Part shown: one piece after another, positions 36,133-44,219 of the stretch | Numbering within the stretch: the stretch's first letter is position 1 | Layout: each line of letters begins with the position of its first letter | Source: Methylovirgula sp. HY1 | Lineage (GTDB): Bacteria > Pseudomonadota > Alphaproteobacteria > Rhizobiales > Beijerinckiaceae | Assembly (NCBI RefSeq): GCF_019343105.1 | Contig: NZ_CP073764.1 | Coordinates: 1,240,001 to 1,304,000 of the forward strand | Length of the DNA: 64,000 nucleotides | Direction of reading: 5' to 3' | Made by a program: the position numbers and the translations under genes | Notes under the pieces: model-generated | Databases searched by the model: none | Told to the model about the DNA's origin: nothing | What the model saw: only the letters and a program-made list of their open reading frames with translations

Positions 36133-36531
36133 TCACGGCCGCGCTGGCGCCGTCCGACCGAGCAGCGGGGCCTTTTCCCGCAGCCGCAGTGCCGAGTGTT
36201 CGCCGGCCAGAACGAAGGCGGGATCGAGGCTGCGGATCGGCACGTTGCGATCGGCCGGAATCCGCCGCGCAACCTGCAGCGCCAGATATCGCGTGCAGCA
36301 GACGCGCAGGAACGAGGTGAAGTTCGTCGCGTCGACGCCAGCCTCGATGAGTTCGTCATAGAGCTTGGTGATGAGCTGGTTCACCGTCATTCCATCACGT
36401 TGCCCGATCTCCTCGAGCACACTCCAGAACGCATTCTCCAGGCGGACGCTGGTCGAGACACCGTGCAGCCGCAGCGAGCGGCTGCACGTGGCGTAAAGCG
36501 CCGGGTCGGCATTGATGAAGATCTGGCACAT
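36133..36531 (-). CDS. Ribbon-helix-helix domain protein (RHH_4 type)
   Basis: 132 residues. MCQIFINADPALYATCSRSLRLHGVSTSVRLENAFWSVL with EEIGQRDGMTVNQLITKLYDEL is the ribbon and helix-helix of the RHH_4 family, probably a DNA-binding regulator. The C-terminal half (about 85-132) is less conserved. An ATG at 36531 with GGGAGAG upstream fits best; a GTG at 36570 is alternative. It lies 39 bases after the DJ-1/PfpI gene stop, so the two may be co-transcribed. Confidence 0.85.
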   Translation of the reverse strand: MCQIFINADPALYATCSRSLRLHGVSTSVRLENAFWSVLEEIGQRDGMTVNQLITKLYDELIEAGVDATNFTSFLRVCCTRYLALQVARRIPADRNVPIRSLDPAFVLAGEHSALRLREKAPLLGRTAPARP

Positions 36532-36570
36532 CGCGGCTCTCCCGTCGGATGCGACATGCGCCCGCGACAC

Positions 36571-37176
36571 TTATGCGGCGGCCTGCATGTCGCCCCGGTG
36601 GACGATGCGGGTTCCGAGAACGGCGAGGAATTGGGCGATCCAGGCCGGATGCGCGGGCCACGCCGGGGCGGTGACGAGATTACCATCGGTGACGGCGGCG
36701 TCTATCGCAATCTCGGCGTAGCGGCCGCCGGCAAGCTCGACGTCGAAGCGACAGGCCGGATAGGCTGACGCTGTCCGACCCTCGAGCACCTTGGCGGCGG
36801 CGAGGATTTGCGCGCCATGGCAGATGGCCGCGACCGGCTTGCGAGCGTCGAAAAAATGCCGCACGGCCGCGATCACGCGCGGGTCGAGGCGCAAATATTC
36901 GGGAGCCCGGCCACCGGGGATCAGCAGCGCGTCATAGCTCGCCGCATCGATCGTGTCGAAATCGGCGTTGAGCGCGAAATTATGGCCACGCTTTTCCGAA
37001 TAGGTCTGCTGGCCTTCAAAATCATGAATCGCCGTCGCGATGGTGTCGCCCGTCTTCTTGCCGGGGCAGACGGCATGGACCGTATGGCCGACCGCGAGCA
37101 GCGCCTGGAACGGCACCATGATCTCATAGTCCTCGCCGAAATCGCCGACGATCATCAAAATACGCTGGCCTGCCAT
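36571..37176 (-). CDS. DJ-1/PfpI family protein
   Basis: 201 residues. [37 protein letters not shown] begins the flavodoxin-like fold; the nucleophile elbow is [13 protein letters not shown] (Cys near residue 115) with Glu18 from GEDYE as its partner. Members are proteases/amidases, glyoxalases or chaperones; the substrate cannot be told. GGGAGG lies before the ATG at 37176. A longer frame (to 37293) has no support. The gene is followed by the RHH regulator gene. Confidence 0.92.
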   Translation of the reverse strand: MAGQRILMIVGDFGEDYEIMVPFQALLAVGHTVHAVCPGKKTGDTIATAIHDFEGQQTYSEKRGHNFALNADFDTIDAASYDALLIPGGRAPEYLRLDPRVIAAVRHFFDARKPVAAICHGAQILAAAKVLEGRTASAYPACRFDVELAGGRYAEIAIDAAVTDGNLVTAPAWPAHPAWIAQFLAVLGTRIVHRGDMQAAA

Positions 37177-37595
37177 GCAATCCTCCCTTGTTGCGGCCGA
37201 GACCATTTGTTTGGCCCAGCCTTGTGGTGCGGAAAAGGATAGCCCGACACGCGCCGGCGCGGGTGTTAACCGGTTACAGCGGAGCGGATTCACTTGGTCG
37301 ATTTGGTGCGGCGCTGTCCGGGCGCGCGGTACCCTTCAAAGCCGGGCCAAAGAGCGACAGCCGGCGGATCCGATGCCGGTCGCAGATGGATGCAAGCGCT
37401 CCGCGATCTGTGAACAGGTGATCCGGCATTGGACGATCAATGAGGCAGCGCGTCATGGCCGGGCTTGACCCGGCCATCCAGGCGCCCAGGTTCAAGAATA
37501 GCCCAGGCTTTGGAAACTACTCTCCTGGATGCGCGGATCAAGTCCGCGCATGACGCGCCGCGCGATGCGTGCCTGACAGCAGCTTCAGCGAACCC
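37177..37595. other. Intergenic region with REPIN-like repeat
   Basis: No gene-like frame. It contains the inverted pair of REP-like hairpins described at 37450-37556. Otherwise I see only a weak hairpin near 37255-37275 (CGCGCCGGCGCGGG). Confidence 0.5.
37450..37556. repeat. REPIN-like inverted pair of REP hairpins
   Basis: 37450-37482 reads GCGTCATGGCCGGGCTTGAC with CCGGCCATCCAGG; 37524-37556, read inversely, gives GCGTCATGCGCGGACTTGAT with CCGCGCATCCAGG. The outer words GCGTCATG and CATCCAGG are kept while the stem (CCGGG/CCCGG against GCGCGG/CCGCGC) differs with pairing preserved. Two REP units facing each other form the REPIN pattern. No RAYT transposase is in the window. Confidence 0.8.
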
Positions 37596-37823
37596 TCACA
37601 ACCCATGCTTCGCCCAGACGGCGCGCACCTGTTCATCGGTGGCAAACTCCCGCCGCGCAGCTTCGCTGCGCGATTTGATGAAGGAGGCTTTTTCTTCCGC
37701 CGTCAAAAGCATCCCCGGCTGATCGTCACCGGCCAATTTCAGTACCACGCCGGCGATGTCGTCCTGCACTTCCGGCGGCAGCGCCCGCGCTGTCTCGACG
37801 GCCTTCTCGAATAATTTCGTCAT
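37596..37823 (-). CDS. Small antitoxin-like protein, apparently orphan
   Basis: 75 residues: MTKLFEKAVETARALPPEVQDDIAGVVLKLAGDD, then LLTAEEKASFIKSRSEAARREFATDEQVRAVWAKHG. This pattern (LPPxxQDDIA and RREFATDEQV) is that of the antitoxin partner of RelE/ParE-type toxins common in Rhizobiales. No toxin frame follows within the expected few bases downstream, so the gene is an orphan or a remnant. It lies among REP repeats. Confidence 0.72.
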   Translation of the reverse strand: MTKLFEKAVETARALPPEVQDDIAGVVLKLAGDDQPGMLLTAEEKASFIKSRSEAARREFATDEQVRAVWAKHGL

Positions 37824-37905
37824 GTCGTCACAATTGGTGAAGGGACCCTGCTAGGGCGGAACGGAAATCTATTTCCCAGGTGAATTGCGCAAAAAGAAAG
37901 GTCCT

Positions 37906-38889
37906 TTAAAACAACGTTATTTCCCCTGGGGGGGAATTCCTTATTTTTGCAAACAGTTCCGCCTCAATTCCCTCGACGCATTTCTCGCGCTCGGCCGCCA
38001 GCATATCCCAATGATCAGCGATGTCTTTGGCAGTATTCGAATCCATCATGGGATTTTCCAAATGGGCAAACCTGTCAAATTGCGCGACTGGTACAAGCTC
38101 GCCGTGGCCGGATGATAGAGTTATTCTTCCCAAGGCTTCAGATACACGCACGAAGTGCTTAGTCGCCTTGGTCATTCTGTCCAAGGTTGGCGCGGGTACT
38201 TCTGCACTTCGATTTGGCGAATTTGGCGCTGCCGCGTGAGCAAGGAAGGCATGGCTCCAATTGACCAGTTCCTCGGAATCACTTTCCTTAAGCCAGTCCT
38301 CTAATTTATCGAAAATTCGCTTATCAATTCGATCGTCGCGTTCGCGGTTTTCTGGCTCTACCCCCGTCAGCTTGTCGAACTCTTGATGAGCAACTTCGGA
38401 GTTCCACCAGGCGTCCGGCCCAGACGTCGGCTGCCAACCACCTACCATGCGCGACAAAACACGCTGCTTAGCGACCTCATAATCGTATGGCAGGCCATCG
38501 AAGCAAACAAAATTTTCACGCGTTATAATTTTCGCGTTTTTCTTAACATCATCGAGCAAACGTGGGAGCGAAATTACTCCCGTTCCCTTATCCATCAATC
38601 TGCGTATAGCCAACACTTGTGTCGAAACATGGCCGTGAATCAGGGCTTCCGTCATCAATTGATTATGCAAAGCGCTTTTGGGGTTGTTCATCGCCATATG
38701 GCTGATCGTTCTGAATGAAACATCAGACCAGATCATTGATGATAGAACGATTTGTATCGCGTGGTGCTCATCTGTTTTGAGCCAATTGTTCCATGTCCGC
38801 CGCTTTTCGCGGAACGTGGCAAGGGACACTTTGTCGATCACATCGCAATCTGCAATCGCGTAACTGTAGTCTTTCGTTTTGATTTCCAT
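37906..38889 (-). CDS. Hypothetical protein, weakly AbiU2/HEPN-like
   Basis: 327 residues, cytoplasmic, without signal peptide or membrane segment. The block TQVLAIRRLMDKGTGVISLPRLLDDV (about 92-117) recalls AbiU2-type HEPN proteins linked to phage resistance; the resemblance is weak and from memory. The region EALGRITLSSGHGELVPVAQFDRFAHLENPMMD is unfamiliar. Its DNA is clearly richer in A+T than its neighbours, a sign of recent transfer. It stands between repeats. Confidence 0.65.
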   Translation of the reverse strand: MEIKTKDYSYAIADCDVIDKVSLATFREKRRTWNNWLKTDEHHAIQIVLSSMIWSDVSFRTISHMAMNNPKSALHNQLMTEALIHGHVSTQVLAIRRLMDKGTGVISLPRLLDDVKKNAKIITRENFVCFDGLPYDYEVAKQRVLSRMVGGWQPTSGPDAWWNSEVAHQEFDKLTGVEPENRERDDRIDKRIFDKLEDWLKESDSEELVNWSHAFLAHAAAPNSPNRSAEVPAPTLDRMTKATKHFVRVSEALGRITLSSGHGELVPVAQFDRFAHLENPMMDSNTAKDIADHWDMLAAEREKCVEGIEAELFAKIRNSPPGEITLF

Positions 38890-39024
38890 GAGTGCATTGC
38901 ACTACGATTTTTGTTCGATGCCAACATTTTTTCTCGCAATACGCTAACTTGGCACCGCACGTCGCAATCGCTGCAGATGAGTGAGACGCTGCAATAAACG
39001 CTCGCCCCATCAGCTGCAGCAAAT

Positions 39025-39149
39025 CCCTCCCCTGAAAGGGGAGGGTGGCTTGCGAAGCAAGCCGGGTGGGGTGAGGCACGAAGTTCGCTGACACCAGCTT
39101 AACCCCATCCGTCAGCGTCGCTTCGCGCCGCTGCCACCTTCCCCTTCCA
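39025..39149. repeat. Solo inverted pair of CCCTCCCC-type repeat units (MITE-like)
   Basis: Left unit: hairpin CCCTCCCC/GGGGAGGG (39025-39045), TGG, hairpin CTTGC/GCAAG (39049-39061), CCGGGTGGGGTGAGG. Right unit, inverse (about 39090-39149): hairpin CCTTCCCC/GGGGAAGG, then a looser part and GGATGGGGTTAAG. Hairpin - TGG - hairpin - CCGGGTGRGG is the same order as the ends of the DUF559 cassette at 32655, but with no gene between. It abuts the uvrA stop. Confidence 0.8.
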
Positions 39150-39167
39150 GGGGAAGGATAAGCACCC

Positions 39168-42158
39168 CTACTCCGCCGCTTCCTTCCGCTTGAGCGGCCG
39201 TCGCGCCAAGACTTCCTTCAGATAGTGCCCTGTGTGGCTGCGCTCCACTTTGATGATCGCTTCCGGCGGCCCTTCGGCAACGATCTCGCCGCCGCCGTCG
39301 CCGCCTTCCGGTCCGAGATCGATAATCCAATCCGCCGTCTTGATGACTTCGAGATTATGCTCGATGACGACGACGCTATTGCCGTTCTCGACCAGCTCAT
39401 GCAGCACTTCGAGCAGTTTCGCGACATCGTGGAAATGCAGGCCCGTCGTCGGCTCGTCGAGAATATAGAGCGTGCGGCCGGTCGCGCGGCGCGCCAATTC
39501 CTTGGCGAGTTTTACGCGCTGTGCTTCGCCGCCCGAGAGCGTGTTCGCCTGTTGCCCGACCTTGATATAGCTCAAGCCCACGCGCGCCAGCGTCGTCATC
39601 TTCTCGCGGATCGATGGCACCGCCTTGAACAGGATCGCCGCCTCCTCGACGGTCATATCGAGCACATCGGCGATCGACTTGTCGCGATATTTCACCTCCA
39701 ATGTCTCGCGGTCATAGCGCTTGCCCTTGCAGACATCGCAAGTGACATAGACATCCGGCAAAAAATGCATCTCGATCTTGATGACGCCGTCGCCTTGGCA
39801 GGCTTCGCAGCGGCCGCCCTTCACATTGAACGAGAAGCGGCCCGGCTGATAGCCGCGCGCCTTGGCCTCGGGCAGACCGGCGAACCATTCGCGGATCGGC
39901 GTGAAAGCGCCGGTATAGGTCGCCGGATTTGAGCGCGGCGTGCGGCCGATCGGCGATTGATCGATATCGATCACCTTGTCGAGATGCTGCAGCCCGTCGA
40001 GCTTTTGATGCGGCGCCGGATGTTCCACGGCGCCATTGAGACGCCGCGCCACGGCCTTGTAGAGCGTATCGACGACGAGGGTGGATTTGCCGCCGCCGGA
40101 AACGCCAGTCACGCAGGTGAAGAGCCCGAGCGGGATCTCGACCGAGACATTTTTCAGATTATTGCCCGTCGCACCCGAAAGCTTGAGCTTGCGCGCCGGA
40201 TCGCTCTTGCGCCGCGCCCGCGGCACCGGCACTTGCATCGCGCCGGAGAGATATTGGCCGGTGAGCGATTTCGGATCGGCCATGATCTCTGCCGCCGTAC
40301 CCTGCGCGATGATCTCGCCGCCATGAATGCCGGCGCCCGGCCCGACATCGACGACATGATCGGCGGCGAGGATCGCATCCTCGTCATGCTCGACGACGAT
40401 GACGCTATTGCCGAGATCGCGCAGCCGCCGCAAAGTCTGCAACAGCCGCGCATTGTCGCGCTGATGCAGGCCGATTGACGGCTCGTCGAGAACATAGAGA
40501 ACACCGGAGAGACCGGAGCCGATCTGCGAGGCAAGCCTGATACGCTGGCTTTCACCACCCGAGAGTGTGCCGGATGCACGCGCAAGCGTCAGATAATCCA
40601 GACCGACATCGATCAAGAAGCCGAGCCGATCGCCGATCTCCTTCAAGATCCGCTTGGCAATCTCCCGGCGCTTGGCGTCGAGCTTGTCCGGCAAAGCCGC
40701 GAACCAGGCCGCCGCCTGGCGTACCGACAATTCCGCCACCTCGCCGATATGGACGCCATCGATCTTGACCGCCAGCGCCTCCGGCTTCAGCCGAAAGCCG
40801 TTGCAGGCGGAGCATGGCGTCGCGGTCATATAGCGGGCGATTTCCTCGCGCGACCAATCGCTTTCCGTCTCGAGATAGCGGCGCTCGAGATTGGTGACGA
40901 CGCCTTCGAATGGCTTCTTCACATCATAGGCGCGCAAACCGTCATTATAGGAAAAGCGGACGACCTCGGTGCCGGACCCATAGAAGATCATTTTTTGCAC
41001 GGCGGCGGGCAAAGCGTCGAAGGCCGTATCGAGACGAAACTTGTAATGTTTGGCGAGCGATTCGAGCGTCTGCAGATAATACGGCGATGTCGATTTCGCC
41101 CAAGGCGCGATCGCGCCCTTGCGCAAGGTCAGCTTCGGATCGGGCACGATGAGATCGGCATCGACGCGCGGCTCTGTCCCCAGACCGCCGCAGACCGGAC
41201 AGGCGCCGAAAGGATTGTTGAAAGAAAAGAGTCTGGGCTCGATCTCCGAAATGGTGAAGCCCGATACCGGACAGGCGAATTTCGACGAGAAGACGATTTG
41301 CTTCGCCGCGCCTTTTGCATCCTTCGATTCTTTTACTTCTTTCTCATCGGCGAATTCGATGATGGCAATGCCATCGGCGAGTTCCAGCGCGGTCTCGAAG
41401 CTTTCGGCGAGCCGCGCCGCCATATCGGCGCGCACGACGAGGCGATCGACGACCACTTCAATATCGTGCTTCACCTTCTTGTCGAGCACCGGCGTCTCGG
41501 CGATCTCATAGAACTGCCCGTCGATCTTCAAGCGCTGAAAGCCGCGCTTCATATAATCGGCGATTTCCTTGCGATATTCGCCCTTGCGGCCGCGGATGAC
41601 CGGCGCCAGCAGAAAGAGCCGCGTGCGCTCGGGCAGAGCCAGCACGCGATCGACCATCTGGCTCACCGTCTGGCTCTCGATCGGCAGGCCGGTCGCCGGC
41701 GAATAGGGAATGCCGGTGCGGGCGAACAAGAGCCGCATATAGTCATAGATCTCGGTGACGGTGCCGACGGTCGAGCGCGGATTTTTCGAGGTCGTCTTCT
41801 GCTCGATCGAGATCGCCGGCGACAGCCCTTCGATGTGATCGACATCGGGCTTTTGCGTCATTTCCAGAAACTGCCGGGCATAGGCGGAGAGCGACTCGAC
41901 ATAGCGGCGCTGGCCTTCGGCATAGATCGTATCGAAGGCGAGCGAGGATTTGCCCGACCCGGAAAGCCCGGTGAAGACGACGAATTTGTCGCGCGGAATG
42001 GTGAGATCGACGTTCTTGAGATTATGCTCTCTGGCGCCGCGCACGGCGATGACGCGCTGCGCCTCGAACATGGGCCGCGCCGCCTCGGGCGCCGGCACAA
42101 AAAGCTGGTCCAGCTCAGGCTTCTTTGCTTTGGCTGTGGGTTTGCGGGGTGATTTCAT
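39168..42158 (-). CDS. uvrA: Excinuclease ABC subunit A
   Basis: 996 residues. UvrA recognises DNA damage with UvrB in nucleotide excision repair. Two ABC ATPase modules: Walker [21 protein letters not shown] near residue 66 and [10 protein letters not shown] near 665; signature motifs [12 protein letters not shown] and [12 protein letters not shown]. Zinc modules CPVCGG and [18 protein letters not shown] are present. A charged insertion ([14 protein letters not shown]) lies near 280. An SOS box lies 176 bases upstream. The ATG is the only plausible start. Confidence 0.98.
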   Translation of the reverse strand: MKSPRKPTAKAKKPELDQLFVPAPEAARPMFEAQRVIAVRGAREHNLKNVDLTIPRDKFVVFTGLSGSGKSSLAFDTIYAEGQRRYVESLSAYARQFLEMTQKPDVDHIEGLSPAISIEQKTTSKNPRSTVGTVTEIYDYMRLLFARTGIPYSPATGLPIESQTVSQMVDRVLALPERTRLFLLAPVIRGRKGEYRKEIADYMKRGFQRLKIDGQFYEIAETPVLDKKVKHDIEVVVDRLVVRADMAARLAESFETALELADGIAIIEFADEKEVKESKDAKGAAKQIVFSSKFACPVSGFTISEIEPRLFSFNNPFGACPVCGGLGTEPRVDADLIVPDPKLTLRKGAIAPWAKSTSPYYLQTLESLAKHYKFRLDTAFDALPAAVQKMIFYGSGTEVVRFSYNDGLRAYDVKKPFEGVVTNLERRYLETESDWSREEIARYMTATPCSACNGFRLKPEALAVKIDGVHIGEVAELSVRQAAAWFAALPDKLDAKRREIAKRILKEIGDRLGFLIDVGLDYLTLARASGTLSGGESQRIRLASQIGSGLSGVLYVLDEPSIGLHQRDNARLLQTLRRLRDLGNSVIVVEHDEDAILAADHVVDVGPGAGIHGGEIIAQGTAAEIMADPKSLTGQYLSGAMQVPVPRARRKSDPARKLKLSGATGNNLKNVSVEIPLGLFTCVTGVSGGGKSTLVVDTLYKAVARRLNGAVEHPAPHQKLDGLQHLDKVIDIDQSPIGRTPRSNPATYTGAFTPIREWFAGLPEAKARGYQPGRFSFNVKGGRCEACQGDGVIKIEMHFLPDVYVTCDVCKGKRYDRETLEVKYRDKSIADVLDMTVEEAAILFKAVPSIREKMTTLARVGLSYIKVGQQANTLSGGEAQRVKLAKELARRATGRTLYILDEPTTGLHFHDVAKLLEVLHELVENGNSVVVIEHNLEVIKTADWIIDLGPEGGDGGGEIVAEGPPEAIIKVERSHTGHYLKEVLARRPLKRKEAAE

Positions 42159-42333
42159 CGGGGAAAGGTAAAATCCGGAGTTTTGCGGCGGAAGCCCAAA
42201 GATTGCGCAACACGAGGCCCGTAGATAAGCGCTTGCGCGGGAAAATTCGACCGTATTCCGAGCCTTTCCCGGTTTCTCTGGACGTCGACACTAGGACCGA
42301 AACGCGGCTTGCATCGTGAATCAGGACCTGCTA

Positions 42334-42348
42334 GAACAAACAAAGAAC
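42334..42348. promoter_or_regulatory. SOS box (LexA operator) between uvrA and ssb
   Basis: GAAC-N7-GAAC (42334-42337 and 42345-42348), the reverse of GTTC-N7-GTTC, the direct-repeat LexA site of Rhizobiales and Rhodobacter. It lies between the divergent uvrA and ssb genes and could repress both. Nothing else of note is visible in 42159-42468. Confidence 0.85.
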
Positions 42349-42468
42349 AGTTAAGCGCGCGCTTGTCAATTCGCTTGTGGACAAGCAGCCCATCGGCTGC
42401 GGCACGAACGAACTTCCTTGTAAGGATGACGAATGTGCGGCGTCGGTTTCTGCGGTAGGGAGAGCATC

Positions 42469-42987
42469 ATGGCGGGAAGTGTCAACAAGGTCATTCTCAT
42501 CGGCAATCTCGGCCGTGATCCCGAAGTGCGGCGGATGAATTCGGGCGATAGCGTCGTGAGCTTCAGCCTGGCGACGACGGAGAGCTGGCGCGACAAGGCG
42601 ACGGGCGAGCGCAAGGACCGCACCGAATGGCATAATGTCGTGATCTTCAACGAGAATTTGGGGAAGATCGCGGAGCAATATTGCAAGAAGGGCGCGAAGG
42701 TCTATCTCGAAGGCCAATTGCAGACGCGCGAATATACCGACCGCGACGGCAATCAGCGCAAGGCGACCGAGGTTGTGCTGCAGCGTTTTCGTGGCGAGCT
42801 CACCTTGCTCGACAGCCGCGGCGGCGGCCGGAGCGATTTTTCGGAAGATCGCGGCGATGCGTTCGAATCCTCGGGCGGCGCCAATTTCGGCCGCACCTCG
42901 CCGATGGAGAAAAGCGCCGACAAACGGCCCGCGACCGCCGGCTCCGGCCGCGTCTCCGACATGATCGACGACGATATTCCGTTCTGA
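42469..42987 (+). CDS. ssb: Single-stranded DNA-binding protein
   Basis: 172 residues. The OB-fold (MAGSVNKVILIGNLGRDPEVR to about residue 115) is followed by a Gly/Ser-rich linker and the acidic tip DDDIPF, which docks partner proteins in replication and repair. GGGAGAG lies before the ATG at 42469. It shares an SOS box region with divergent uvrA, a long-conserved arrangement. Confidence 0.97.
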   Translation: MAGSVNKVILIGNLGRDPEVRRMNSGDSVVSFSLATTESWRDKATGERKDRTEWHNVVIFNENLGKIAEQYCKKGAKVYLEGQLQTREYTDRDGNQRKATEVVLQRFRGELTLLDSRGGGRSDFSEDRGDAFESSGGANFGRTSPMEKSADKRPATAGSGRVSDMIDDDIPF

Positions 42988-43076
42988 GGAGGCTCCCGAA
43001 AGGTGCGGACTTTTCGGATCGGATCATCCGGCAAAATAGCGGTTTAAAAAGTCGTCGCCTCGAACCGAGCCAGCAG

Positions 43077-44030
43077 ATGTTGAAAATGAAAGCGCCAAAC
43101 GGCGCAGCATTGCTGCTGCTTTGTCCGATGTTCGCTCTTGCGCCGCAAGCGAGCCGAGCAGAAACCGCCAAATCGCTCGGCCAGGTTCCGTCTCTGCTCA
43201 AGACGCCGGAAGCCAAGAAGGTCTTCAAAGAGCAGATCGAAGGCGCGCCGACGCCGGACACGCTCGGCATTCACCTGCCCGCCGGCCTGACCGCCAAGGC
43301 CATCACCGCCCTGCTCTTGCCCGCGGCCGACAAGGCGCCGCTCAATAGCGTCGGCGCAAAGCCTCTCCCCGATCAGCCGGACCTCTATGCGGCCATCGTC
43401 TGCACCGGCGGCGACGTGCCGACCGGCCCGGACGACATGCAATGCAACCAATTCTCCGGCAGCAATGCCAAACCGCCGCTGCACGCCCATCTCGGCGTGA
43501 TCGAAATGAAGCCGGGCGCCGCGCCGCGGCTGATTGCAAAGCCTACCGCAGTCGATGGCATGGTCGATTGGCGCGACACGCAATTGCCTTCCGCACCCGA
43601 TGCGCTCGATGATGTTAAGGGCGGTGAGATCAGCCCACAGCAATATGACGGCTTCGATCTGGCGCCCTACCGGATTTCCAAGACCGAGCGCGCCTTCGGC
43701 CTGCGCGGCACCTGGTCGGACAGCTATTCCGGCGGCATGGGTTCCTATAGCGCGCTCTATCTCTTCGCCGTGGTCGATGGCGCGCTCAAAGAGATTCTGG
43801 CTGTGCCCATGTCCGCCTATAAGGACATTGCCGGCGATTGGCACAAGGACGGCACGCGCAGCCACGACATCACCCAGGGCGCGAATGTGCTGATCATCAT
43901 GAAGCGTGGCACCGATGGCTATTTCGATCTGCTGCTCAAGAGCCGAACCGGGCATTGGCAGCGTCTTTATCAATGGTCCAAGGCCGCCGCAGCCTATCGC
44001 CCCGTAGCTGTCAAAGGGAGCGGAAAATGA
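43077..44030 (+). CDS. Hypothetical secreted protein
   Basis: 317 residues. A signal peptide (APNGAALLLLCPMFALAPQASRAE) leads to a protein with segments AKKVFKEQIEGAPTPDTLGIHLP, LYAAIVCTGGDVP, HLGVIEMKPG and GYFDLLLKSRTGHWQRLYQW. The repetitive beta-rich look of the second half suggests a beta-propeller or sandwich in the periplasm, but I do not recognise the family. An ATG nine bases later (43086) is also possible. It lies 89 bases after ssb. Confidence 0.82.
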   Translation: MLKMKAPNGAALLLLCPMFALAPQASRAETAKSLGQVPSLLKTPEAKKVFKEQIEGAPTPDTLGIHLPAGLTAKAITALLLPAADKAPLNSVGAKPLPDQPDLYAAIVCTGGDVPTGPDDMQCNQFSGSNAKPPLHAHLGVIEMKPGAAPRLIAKPTAVDGMVDWRDTQLPSAPDALDDVKGGEISPQQYDGFDLAPYRISKTERAFGLRGTWSDSYSGGMGSYSALYLFAVVDGALKEILAVPMSAYKDIAGDWHKDGTRSHDITQGANVLIIMKRGTDGYFDLLLKSRTGHWQRLYQWSKAAAAYRPVAVKGSGK

Positions 44031-44116
44031 GCGCGACCGCGACCGCTGCGCCAAAATCCGCCGGCGCTTGGCGACGCGCCTGTGCATCGGCGAAGTGGGA
44101 GCCGATAACAAATTGA
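44027..44116 (+). CDS. Possible 29-residue peptide
   Basis: The ATG overlaps the stop of the secreted-protein gene (ATGA) and GGGAG lies six bases upstream, a good initiation site. The peptide reads MSATATAAPKSAGAWRRACA, then SAKWEPITN. Translation is likely by coupling, but there is no evidence of function and it could be the start of a lost gene. Confidence 0.35.
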   Translation: MSATATAAPKSAGAWRRACASAKWEPITN

Positions 44117-44219
44117 AAATATGAGATATTTTAAAGCTGCTCCGGACCGGAACAACTGGCAATCCGGAGCCTGATCGCCTATATTGAGAGCATAACCCGC
44201 AAGCTTGGATTGATCCACT

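Noticed and set aside
37596-37905. Toxin partner for the 75-residue antitoxin-like protein
   Set aside because: Neither strand within 300 bases of the gene holds a frame with RelE/ParE features; the neighbouring 327-codon gene is too long and unlike them.
40749-42152. 467-codon plus-strand frame
   Set aside because: Shadow of uvrA on the opposite strand, no ribosome binding site and no recognisable domain.
44130-44175. Hairpin CTCCGGA/TCCGGAG before gyrA as a terminator
   Set aside because: Only seven base pairs, a long loop and no T-run after it.
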